From the NCBI GenBank assembly GCA_947396885.1, contig OX377203.1, positions 11,331,298 through 11,395,297 on the forward strand: DNA of 64,000 nt. The letters run 5' to 3'. The notes below the pieces were generated by a model. The model was not told the DNA's origin. It saw only the letters and a program-made list of their open reading frames with translations, and made no database searches. This DNA comes from Heligmosomoides polygyrus polygyrus. Taxonomy: Eukaryota > Nematoda > Chromadorea > Rhabditida > Heligmosomidae. A program made the translations under genes and the position numbers. This document shows positions 55,735 to 64,000 of this stretch, in pieces. The stretch's first letter is position 1. Each line of letters opens with the position of its first letter.

Positions 55735-56880
55735 CTGTTGGACTTTTACTTGAATCCTTGGGTTCTTTTCGTGTTATTTCGTAGTTTTTCTAAAAAAAAG
55801 AGTTTTCTTTCTCTTCTTTTCTCATTCTTGTATTGCTTGAAGTGCTTCATTCCCCAAGTCGAAACCGTCACCGATGACTACAGCATGGAAAACTTGATTG
55901 TCTTCGAGTGACTATCAATTCTGAATACGTTCAGGTTCACGCGTGCAACGCAAACAAGTGGCCTCGGTTTTCGGCGGATCCTGCCGCAGTATAGTGCTTA
56001 TCTCCTTTATCTCTCCATACCTCTCCTCTCCTTTATCCTTGACAACCTTTTCTGTTGCGATTTTACCCAGAGTGCTTTGGTGGATTGCGGCGGAGGTGCA
56101 GGCATGTTGCACCACAGGAGAGTCGAATCACAACCTCCTCAGCACGGCGCTCCTCTATCCACAGCAGCGCGAACAGCGGTGTACCTACTGACGCCACGCC
56201 TCCCCTGCTGGGAGGCGTGGCGTCAGTAGGTACACCGCTGTTCTGCGCACCGGAAACTTTTGTTTTGCGTGTCGAAAATTTCGTAAGGGAGCTATTAGAC
56301 TCTTGGTAAAGCCTAGGGGTTGGGGTGGGTGAGCAAAGGGGATGAGAGAGATCGCACGCCCCCCCCCCCCCCCAAGCAGGGAGCGGGTGTACCTCCTGAC
56401 CGTCCCCCTCTATCCGCTGTTCGGCAGTCGGCGAGGTAAAAAGAAAAAAGAAGAAATGACCCACCAAAAGCTCCAGCTTTTAGGATGGGAAGTGATTTTC
56501 CACCCATCATATTCAACATACCCTGCCCCACTAATTACCATTTGTTCCGATCGCTAGCTCACTTTCTGCAAGGAAAACGACGCGATGATCGAGCGGCACC
56601 GGAATCCGACCATCGTCACTTTTTCGAATCAAAATCATCGGATTTCGATCGCTACGACGTCCGTTCCCTGCCGAGACGATGGAAAACAGTCATCGACAAA
56701 GTTAGTCGAAATTTCGTCCAGTAAAGTTGGTTTGATCAATATCTATAAAATTTTGGAAATATCAAAAAATCGCAAGAACATATGAATCACCCTAATACTT
56801 GAATCCTTGAGTTCTTCTTATGTTATTCCCGAGTTTTTCTAAAAGAAGAGTTTTCTTTCTTTTTTCTCTTTCTTGTGTTG
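55735..56880. repeat. Direct repeat pair flanking a hairpin-bearing region
   Basis: CTTGAATCCTTG(G/A)GTTCTT, TGTTATT, GTTTTTCTAAA and AAGAGTTTTCTTTCT blocks occur in the same order at about 55750-55838 and 56798-56882. Confidence 0.65.
56171..56243. repeat. Perfect hairpin, 34-bp arms, 5-nt loop
   Basis: GAACAGCGGTGTACCTACTG continues to 56204 and is followed by CTGCT and the exact 34-bp complement at 56210-56243. Confidence 0.97.
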
Positions 56881-57114
56881 CTGATTTTCTCACTGTTTTA
56901 CTCTTCCCATATCATATTCACCTAGTAAAGAAGAAAAGAAGCAATTTCGGCGTGAGTCTGAATTTTGCTTCTGCTCCAGATCGTCGTACATCACACGATA
57001 GGTCATGTCAAAGCAATTTCCTGGAAGCAACAAACAGCAGCCAGTTGCGAGAAGACGTAAATCTCAATGATGAAGAAAAAGGAGTGGAATCCCATTGTAC
57101 CATGCGACCTTCTG

Positions 57115-57415
57115 TAAAGGCCTCCGTACACTTTTGCGGCAAAGCGAAACGCTGTAGGGGTACAACTGCCGCGTACTAGTGAACAGACGACGTGATACCG
57201 CACTCACGCTCAGCTTTGCCGCTCCACTCCATCGCCAACACGGTTTCACTAACATTATCAGTTTCCATTCTAGATCGCCGCCACTGTCAGCTAGAGCCCA
57301 CAAAGATCTCTGCTATCGGCTATGCGGCGCTAGCAGAGCCAATAATGCCTTTAATCACTATTGCCGCTGCCGCCTAGGCGGCGTCGCGTCTGCCGCCAAG
57401 ACGGCACATTAGCGG
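57115..57415. mobile_element. GC-rich MITE copy
   Basis: Starts TAAAGGCCTCCGTACACTTT, the shared terminus of this family. The interior ends in GCCGCTGCCGCC and GCGGCGTCGC-type sequence near 57360-57390. The right end is not well defined. Confidence 0.5.
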
Positions 57416-57970
57416 TACGCTGAACGTGGCAATAAGTGAACGGAGAGTTGTTACCGGTGCAAGAAGCCATTTTAGCGAAGGATTTTGGTAGTGTATATCA
57501 CGATTCACCTTTAATCCCTATAAGGATGTAGTTAAAAAAGTAAAGCAGCAAAGAAATACGATCGCTCCCGATAACTCAAAAGTAGGGCGCGGAGTGACTG
57601 CGAGACTTGAGTTGCCATGTGCTGTGTTTTTATACACAAAGAACAAGGTCAGAAGAGACGGGTTATTGACTATTTGACGTTGTCGTAAAGAGGTAAGCGG
57701 GTGGGACCAACAGGGAAGGTCGATGCCTGCAGCAATATATTTGTATGCAATCACTGTCTCTAAGGAAGAGCGGGCAATTAATACGCGTGGGCCAGAGGCA
57801 AGAGTTAGGTCAAAAAATAAAGAGATATCGGTCACTTAGACAGTTGGCATAAGACGTTTTACGAACAGAGGAATATGTTTTAAAGAATCTACAGTTCCGT
57901 ATTTTTAAGCGATACTTTTGTATAATATTTAAGTATCACCACATATATATAAAAGAGTATGCCCGTGCAG

Positions 57971-58119
57971 TGATCTAACCCAAGTGAGGTACGCCGCATC
58001 ATCTATAGCGAGAGCGGTCGAGTGATCTAACCGAAGTGAGGTACGCCGCATCATCCTCAGCGAGAGCGGTCGATGATCTAATCTGAATGAGGTACGCCTC
58101 ATCATCTACAGCGCGGGCA
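57971..58119. repeat. Tandem repeat, 51/52-bp unit, three copies
   Basis: Units start TGATCTAA(C/T)C at 57971, 58023 and 58074 and contain GAGGTACGCC(G/T)CATCATC and AGCGAGAGCGGTCGA; the third unit is more diverged. Confidence 0.93.
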
Positions 58120-58259
58120 AAATTTGCTATTGAACGTGGGATGTTGCTGCAGCAGAGAAACGCAACCCTTTACTGCTTAACACAACAGCACCTACGCGCG
58201 CTTCTAAGCGTCCAGATTCAGAAACCGGTTTACTGCCATTAGCATGAGAAGACTACTGA

Positions 58260-59110
58260 AGGGGTAAGCGCCGAAGGGGGACTTTGAGGGTGGAGAACCG
58301 ACAGCGATCTGGAGGCAGTGACCAGGAGAGCATCGGGATGGTCGATGGGGGAATAAGGAAGCAGGCCAGGAGGTGGCACCAAGAAGAGTTTAGGCAATAT
58401 GTAGGGATCATTAGGGAGTTACCAATCAGGGAAATGGGGACAGTAAGAAGAACCGGAAAGGGGATCCATTACCATTAAGAGAGACCGGATTTAGAGGATG
58501 TGCCACCGATGTCACACAATGGGAGTTCGCTCGCCGTCTTCGTGTCATGAGCGTGGGAGGCCTACTTAGTGGGGAAGAGTAGCAGAGAAGATCCCGAGGG
58601 AGGGGAGGAATCTAAATGGAAGAAGGCTCTTCGAGGCGGGACCAGGACGGCGAATCATCAAGAAGGGAGCCGTAAGGGAATTCATACGGAGAACAAGGGA
58701 TCTGTCATATGCATAGCCTCTTCATACTCGACACAGCGGCGGCTGCGCGCACTTTTGAGCTTTTGGATTCAGAAGACGGGTCCCCTACGTCGCGCAACAA
58801 GCGTCTTGATTCTGAACACGTGTCAGTGACGTCGGCCGTGAGCATGTGAGGACCACTAAGGAATTGGTGGAGAAGGGCAGTGAGGGGAACCTTTGGGTGT
58901 ACCAGGAGAGCGACCAGGAAGGAAAAGAACAACCTGGAGGAGGGGCCAGAACGGGGAACCAGCAAGAACAGACCAGTAGGTGTCAATAGTGGAGAAAAAG
59001 AAGTGGGCCAGTAGTTGGGACCAGGAAGGTGGGGGACTAAAGAGGGGGAGGGAAGACCAGTAAAGGCGGACCAGCAATTAGATCCAGTAAGAAGAAACGA
59101 GAGGGGAACC
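58260..59110. repeat. Purine-rich low-complexity region
   Basis: Strong G/A bias on the plus strand with recurring GACCAG and ACCAGGA phrases and no supported exon. Flanking motifs (GATTCAGAA near 58210, near 58765 and diverged again near 58815) suggest internal duplication. Confidence 0.6.
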
Positions 59111-59219
59111 TGGTTTCGGAAGACATGTCAACGACAACTTGAAACGCTAGCTGTTGAGCATGAGAACGATTGCAGAGGAACAACCTGTGAGACAGAAGTA
59201 CTGCGCAGCACAAACTAAT

Positions 59220-59490
59220 GAGATTACTGGCCGGTCAGGAAAGAATGTCTACGCGGTGAAGGTACCGAAGTGGTGAAGGGCTTGCTGCCGATAAAGTACG
59301 CACCAAGTCCTAGATGCTAGCGAATTTTATGTTTTACAAAAACTACTTTCCATAGGTCACAGTGATGCTACAAAGTTGCGCGAAGCGCGCAAGTGCGAGA
59401 CACGCCGTTAGGCATGTCGGAGCACTTGTATTTCTAATTACGGATTGAAGAACTAGGTTTTTGTTATACTGTAGTTGAGGCAGGAAGGTA
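59220..59490. other. No gene seen
   Basis: No supported exon or repeat structure. Confidence 0.4.
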
Positions 59491-59870
59491 AAAATGTGCA
59501 AGAAGCCATTTTTGGCAAAGGATTTTAGCAGCAATTACATTCTGTTTCACCTCTAAATTCTACACACGATATAATTACTAATGTAAAGAAGCGACACTCC
59601 CGGAGGATAAGTAAGGCAGGTAGTGACTGCGATACAAGTTTTAAAGCCTTCGTCTCTGTCCAATGCAAAAAGATAGTCCTGGCGCGCTGCCGCAGAAGTA
59701 CGCGGTCTTAATCCTGCTATAGGGGAGGGCAGCTTTTCTAAGAATAGAAAATTCCATCACCATGAACCCAGAGTTCAGGGCATGTTTATTGAAAATCATC
59801 AGTGGAATAAAGTTTGATGCATTGTGTGCAAGTCATTCACATGATTGTGTCAAATATTGAAGCAAATTCA

Positions 59871-59876
59871 TTTATT
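59871..59876 (-). terminator. Polyadenylation signal of the small secreted-protein gene
   Basis: AATAAA on the minus strand, 14 nt after the stop codon at 59890-59892. Confidence 0.65.
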
Positions 59877-59889
59877 GAGAACGATAGGT

Positions 59890-60760
59890 CTAATGCGATA
59901 TCCCATGCTGCTTTCTATACTCTTTGATCTTTTGAAGCGTCCAGCCATCCTTCTCATTCGTGTACTTGTAGCCGTTGCTACACATAATTTCAATGGTATC
60001 CGGAGACATGTTGTCGAAGAAGCCTGGCTGGAAACAAGAACGCTACATTTATGTAGTGCCCCTACCGCTCAAAGAGCTAGTAGATACTTTGCTAACCATT
60101 TCAAAAGCATTGTTTTTTTTTTTTGTACTAAATTTTAAAGAACATCCTCGTTGTCAAAAAGGATTTTATAATTCATTTATTTCTTTGGATCATACACTCA
60201 TGGATACGCCACAATAGAAACGCGATCGGGAATTCATGGGGAAAGGAACGGTCACCACCACTATTACAATCTATCACTGTCACTATCTATTTATAATAGA
60301 ATTTGTTCGTTGGCTAGGAGTATGAGAATAGCCTGGAATAACATAACATTGCGGCCATTTAAGAATTTTTAGGTACTCCCTTTATAGGGCATCTCAAAGC
60401 CTAGGAAAATGAGTGAGATAAATGTAAATTTCACGTATGCTTCAGAGGTTTTTCTCAAAGAAACATCTCAGCTGCTGTTCTTAGGCCTATTGTACTGTTT
60501 TTTCGTCAGATATTGCGATTCAAACGAAGAGATGCGATCCAATCTGCCGCTCTCTTTCGGCTACGATAACGACTACGTAAATTTCGAGTCTTCTCCACCA
60601 CCACGATTTTGTTCCCCTTTTGTCAGTGCTGTCTTGGAATACTCATTCAACTTACCGCCAAATTGTTGCATTGTTCTGGTGGAAGAATCATAATGGGAGG
60701 AGAAGTAGCGAGTATTGTCCCGACTGCTGCCAGAACACCAACCAAAATTATCGGCCTCAT
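59890..60760 (-). CDS. Small secreted protein, unknown family
   Basis: Minus-strand exons: 60760-60656, 60400-60377 and 60027-59890, all phase 0, giving 88 aa. Residues 1-19 are a signal peptide (MRPIILVGVLAAVGTILAT). The mature part has three Cys (EQCNNLA, LRCPIKG, IMCSNGYK) and ends with a charged helix-like segment (EKDGWTLQKIKEYRKQ). A TTTGTTTCAG lies 4 nt before the ATG and fits a spliced-leader acceptor, since no cis exon is needed upstream. The middle exon of 24 nt is the weakest part: skipping it keeps the frame. No family is recognised. The exported context matches its neighbours. Confidence 0.6.
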
Positions 60761-61799
60761 CGCTCTGAAACAAACGCGGTAAAAGTAAAAGAGAGAACAT
60801 AGAAAGAAAATACTAGAACGCCTAATAATTGTTGTACAATAGTAGAAAAGAAAAGGGAAACTGATATAACAGACCTAGTGATCCGGTTCGTCAACTACGA
60901 AAGAAGCTCCTGTAGAGCTGGATCCGTTGTGGGTAAAAATACATCAAAACCGAAGAATGAGAGCTTACCTTACGAAAATTCACAGAACACATCATTATAC
61001 AGAATTATACATTTCATGCAGAGAGGGTAAAAGAATAGAAGAGGAGTCTAATGCCTAGTAGGGAAGAGAAGCCAGCTCGGCTAAGGATGCTATCAAGGTG
61101 CCGGGAAGTGGCTGCGCTAGTAGTTTATTGGGCCCCTCATTTTGTAAAGACTACCCCTAGGAGGGTACGCGGCCCTCCGTGAGTGGCGTTGGGTGCTGCC
61201 GAGTTCGGTGAGAGAAGGAGCAGTCTCCCCGAAAAAGCGGGGTTCAGTGTTGTGTACTACCTGGCTACACTGAGGTGTCGAGCAGCATTGAAGGACAACA
61301 TCACGCATGGGTTAGAAACGGTAAACAATCGGACTAGACTAGCGCTAAGCTTAAGCTGCACATTCTCACTGTACGATGGAACGATGGAAGTGCCGGGTCA
61401 GCTTGCGAACATCAACAAGCTGCCATGGGTCGAAAGGGCGTCGTGGAAAAGTAACAAATCTGACGGCTCCAGGCCTCAATCCGAGGCGACTGGCCTGTTT
61501 GGTTTTCGTTTCTGTGCTGAAGTAAACCCTTAGATGGTTGCTTGTTCACTGCAGAAAGATCTACTGGCATGTTGCCCCTAGTAAATTAGAAATGAAAATG
61601 ACATAAAGACGACAGCGTAGAATAGGCACACATATCGTTGTGCCAGAATTTTCCTCGAAAACTTAATTGTTCTTTGGTGTGACGTTCAAAATCACAGCGT
61701 TGAAGCGACTAATAGTGATAAAAAGGGTTTGTTCTATAAGAAAAGAGAATTCTGTGTGACGGTGCTACAGTGTTAATAACAAGAGCACGTACTGTAACT
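60761..61799. other. No recognised gene
   Basis: 61130-61540 is GC-richer with a 116-codon plus-strand frame lacking an ATG near its start and any recognisable domain. It could be a LINE 5' region. The rest is AT-rich without exons. Confidence 0.35.
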
Positions 61800-62122
61800 T
61801 TGCTCTGAACAAAATGATGAAAGAGATCCTAGGAATGTCACATGTTCGATTGTCGTTGAATCCTGGCATGTTCTTTAATTGTTCTGTAGGATCTCGTGTA
61901 AAGCTGTTAGGCCAAGAGTGGTATGTTTCTTTTCTAGGCTTAGGTTTTGGCGTAACTGCTTTCTTCATAGCCTGTAGAAGACAAAAGGAGTTGGGTAATT
62001 TACTCACCCAAGGATCATTTCAAGTTGCGGAAGTTCCAGAAGCAAGTAAAAGAATAAGCCAAAAGGGGAGTAAGGAAACGGACTGACCTTATGGAAACAG
62101 TCGAGGGGTTGTTAAGTCGCAT

Positions 62123-62233
62123 TCAGATGGAAAGAAACGTGAGTGAGAATTTCCCTTCGGGCGCATCCTCAGTGACTTTCTGGTAGGCGTCCTCGTGGGT
62201 GAAGCCCACAGAGGTCGGCAAGTGGGGCAGCTC
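62123..62233 (-). CDS. Possible terminal coding exon of an unknown minus-strand gene
   Basis: After a TTATCCAG acceptor the minus strand is open for 36 codons to TGA (ELPHLPTSVGFTHEDAYQKV, then TEDAPEGKFSLTF). Third-position C/G use looks coding and differs from the AT-rich surroundings. Upstream exons would lie to the right in MITE sequence and were not found. A further exon-like segment with a TTCTACAG acceptor begins near 61976 on the same strand. Confidence 0.35.
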   Translation of the reverse strand, partial: ELPHLPTSVGFTHEDAYQKVTEDAPEGKFSLTFLSI

Positions 62234-62348
62234 CTGGATAACACTAAAGGGCTGGGCACACTTCTGCTGCTTGACGCAGCTCCAATGATGAAGAATAGGG
62301 CAGAGAAACAGAGTGCGGCGCTATGTGACTATGAAGGGGTCGGATAAA

Positions 62349-62400
62349 TTCAACGAATCACCTAGGATGGGACTCCGCACATCCTAGGTGATTCGTTGAA
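62349..62400. repeat. Perfect hairpin, 21-bp arms, 10-nt loop
   Basis: TTCAACGAATCACCTAGGAT continues to 62369 and its exact complement is at 62380-62400. Confidence 0.95.
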
Positions 62401-62721
62401 ATAAAAGAATTCATGCAAAACGGTAGGGAGAGGGAAAAAAAGACTCACCTAGCTCGCTTTACGGCAGTTTCGGCCGGTAATTTAAAGGGCGTTCTCCTGC
62501 TATTGGACCTAGGTCCTGCAGCGAAGGTAGTATATTGCAGAGGAGAGAGTAGGGAGGCGTGGAGTGCGCCAGACGACGAGACGGAAAATGATTCCAAGCG
62601 GACCATTCGACCGGCTGGAGCGCGCGACGAGCGGCGAAGGTGAGTTCTTATGGGTTTTTTGGGATTCGAGGGTTTTTTAAACTTTCCTGTATTTATGTAT
62701 ATGTGCGCGCCGGGGGGGGGG

Positions 62722-62866
62722 GGTGTGGAAGGAGTGAGGGCGAGGAGGGAGGGAGGTGGATTCCGGAGGAAGGGGAAGGTGAGTTCCGCCGAGGGGGGTG
62801 GGTGTGGAAGGAGTGAGGGCGAGGAGGGAGGGAGGCGGATTCCGGAGGAAGGGGAGTTCCGGGACT
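62722..62866. repeat. Tandem repeat, 79-bp unit, about 1.8 copies, purine-rich
   Basis: GGTGTGGAAGGAGTGAGGGC begins units at 62722 and 62801; they differ at one base in the GAGG(T/C)GGATTCC segment before diverging. Confidence 0.9.
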
Positions 62867-62920
62867 GAATCTGTTCTGTGCTCTCCTCCGCTGACGCGGA
62901 GGAGAGCACAGAACAGATTC
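62867..62920. repeat. Perfect hairpin, 25-bp arms, 4-nt loop
   Basis: GAATCTGTTCTGTGCTCTCC continues to 62891, loop TGAC, exact complement at 62896-62920. Confidence 0.97.
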
Positions 62921-63170
62921 TCTTTTCCCAAAATTTGCTTTCAAATTTTGGCGATCCCCCCAAGCATCATGAAAAGAGCGTGATTCCGGTTAAATGGTAA
63001 GTGGTTTTGTTTTGCTTAAATAAATGCCTATCTAGGCATATACATTTTTTTAAATTTATCCGACCCCTTCATAGTCACATAGCGCCCAGAGTGCGTGTCT
63101 CTGCGTCAGGGGCGGCGGCACGCTTATGGTACACTTCGCTTCAGCGTTGACGCCCAGCGTCAGCGCTGCA

Positions 63171-63218
63171 AGCGTCAGCTTCACGGAATGAGGTCGGTCA
63201 TTCCGTGAAGCTGACGCT
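63171..63218. repeat. Perfect hairpin, 21-bp arms, 6-nt loop
   Basis: AGCGTCAGCTTCACGGAATG continues to 63191, loop GGTCGG, exact complement at 63198-63218. Confidence 0.97.
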
Positions 63219-63479
63219 ATCGCTCCTGAGCAAGAGATAAGATACGTAAGATAGGAAAGCCATTTCTTCAATCAAACCAGCCAACCGGTCAGCTGAGCGA
63301 TGGTTGGCAGTGGTCCAATGCCAACACCAGAGAAAGAAAGAACGACCGCTCCTCACCGCAAACATGTCCAGAGCCTGAGAGCGACGCCCCGCCCCGTTTT
63401 TGACGCACTGAAGCCGCTGCCGAGTGTGCCCAACCCTTAAGCTTCCAGGGTCTTCTTCTCTGTGATATCGGACTCGCGT

Positions 63480-63990
63480 TATAAGATCATCACGTCCACC
63501 CCATCGCTTGCCATTATTGTTTTTGCAGTCTGGGCTCTCCTAAGGGGTGTAGACCTTGCACTTATTCAACCCATCCGCGTGTTCTCTTGCCCTGACACAA
63601 AGAGGCCTACCCGTCTCGTCGATGTCGACGTCGATATCCTTCCTTGCATTCGGTGCAAGTAATGTGATACGCAGTACCAAAGACCTACAGTCATCTTTCC
63701 TACCGTACGGGAAGACCATACAGGAAGGCGTTGAACAGGTGTTGTCATAGAGACGGTTCCTAACAAGCGGAGTCTCGAGATTAGTCGGGGAAATGTCAAC
63801 GATCTTTACAACGTCGTCTAATTCCGCCCTGCTCGCACAGACCTGTATTTGGGCGCTCAATGGATCCGTGATAAAGGGCATCGAGAAGAAATTTTTTAAC
63901 ATTCTTCTTGAGCAGAGTGCATTGATGCTGTGGCAAGCCACGACCTCTTTGTCGTGGGAAGACAACAAGGCATTTGTATGGAACATGCTC
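63480..63990 (-). pseudogene. Penelope-like element, RT C-terminus and start of GIY-YIG, edge
   Basis: On the minus strand, from the right edge, a frame reads SMPFITDPLSAQIQVCASRA, DVVKIVDISPTNLETPLVRN, NRLYDNTCSTPSCMVFPYGR, then ETGRPLCVRAREHADGLNK. The first parts are the RT C-terminal domain of Penelope-like elements, including the RNRLYD and Cys-rich CxxxxC segment, and the last is the GIY-YIG endonuclease. The YVG-containing portion of GIY-YIG is disrupted by a frameshift. The element continues beyond the window. It may belong to the nematode Penelope-like lineage, which I could not test. Confidence 0.7.
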
Positions 63991-64000
63991 CGAAGAGTAG

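Larger units (their letters stand above)
57458..59636. repeat. Pair of about 155-bp direct repeats
   Basis: GTGCAAGAAGCCATTTT, AAGGATTTT, TTTCACCT, GTAAAG and GTGACTGCGA blocks recur in order at about 57458-57612 and 59491-59634. Confidence 0.65.
62243..63440. mobile_element. MITE-type element with long inverted arms, internally interrupted
   Basis: AAGGGCTGGGCACACTTCTG near 62246 is inverted at 63420-63440 (AGTGTGCCCAACCCTT). The inner block GCGCTATGTGACTATGAAGG (62310-62348) is inverted at 63055-63090. The central 700 bp holds foreign sequence: tandem repeat, G run and hairpins. Confidence 0.7.

Noticed and set aside
62445..62963. Pro/Ser-rich minus-strand frames
   Set aside because: They translate the purine-rich tandem repeat and G run in reverse.

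Overview
The window is nuclear DNA of a parasitic nematode, most likely a strongylid hookworm of the Ancylostoma/Necator type. The reasons are an exact 22-nt nematode SL1 spliced-leader sequence, nematode-type introns with TTTTCAG-like acceptors, degenerate GCCTAA (telomere-type) repeats, RTE, CR1-like, Penelope-like, mariner and hAT elements, GC-rich MITEs, and two-domain CAP (SCP/TAPS, Ancylostoma-secreted-protein-like) genes. No prokaryotic or viral region is evident.

Layout. 0-7 kb is nested retrotransposon debris: an RTE endonuclease relic fused to a second RTE element, itself split by a head-to-head pair of Penelope-like GIY-YIG fragments, followed by a minus-strand CR1-like RT. 7-13 kb holds a TG microsatellite, small tandem repeats, GC-rich MITEs and a minus-strand mariner pseudogene. 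13.7-25 kb holds two related hAT-like elements (2.6 and 5.0 kb), bounded by 8-bp target duplications and each carrying an RTE reverse-transcriptase fragment. The larger one also hosts a complete mariner with an intact transposase and a patch with the SL1 leader.

25.3-28.1 kb is a seven-exon gene for a secreted mucin-like C-type lectin (689 aa). Its 3' flank is duplicated in inverted orientation inside the larger hAT element. 28.3-29.7 kb is a minus-strand RTE copy.

32.9-50.8 kb is a divergent pair of intact two-CAP-domain secreted protein genes (416 and 428 aa). Each has 11 exons with matching intron phases. They share a 621-bp promoter region containing a duplicated 134-bp unit. Their introns hold MITEs, a Penelope-like fragment and telomere-like repeats.

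51-64 kb has a long inverted repeat, one arm of which carries a Tc1/mariner insertion, then perfect short hairpins, tandem repeats, a small secreted-protein gene on the minus strand (59.9-60.8 kb), a possible further minus exon (62.2 kb), a broken MITE, and a Penelope-like element running off the right edge.

The gene models were assembled by hand from reading frames, splice signals and phase. The host genes are all predicted secreted proteins, consistent with a locus of host-interface proteins embedded in mobile DNA. No gene symbol could be assigned with certainty.
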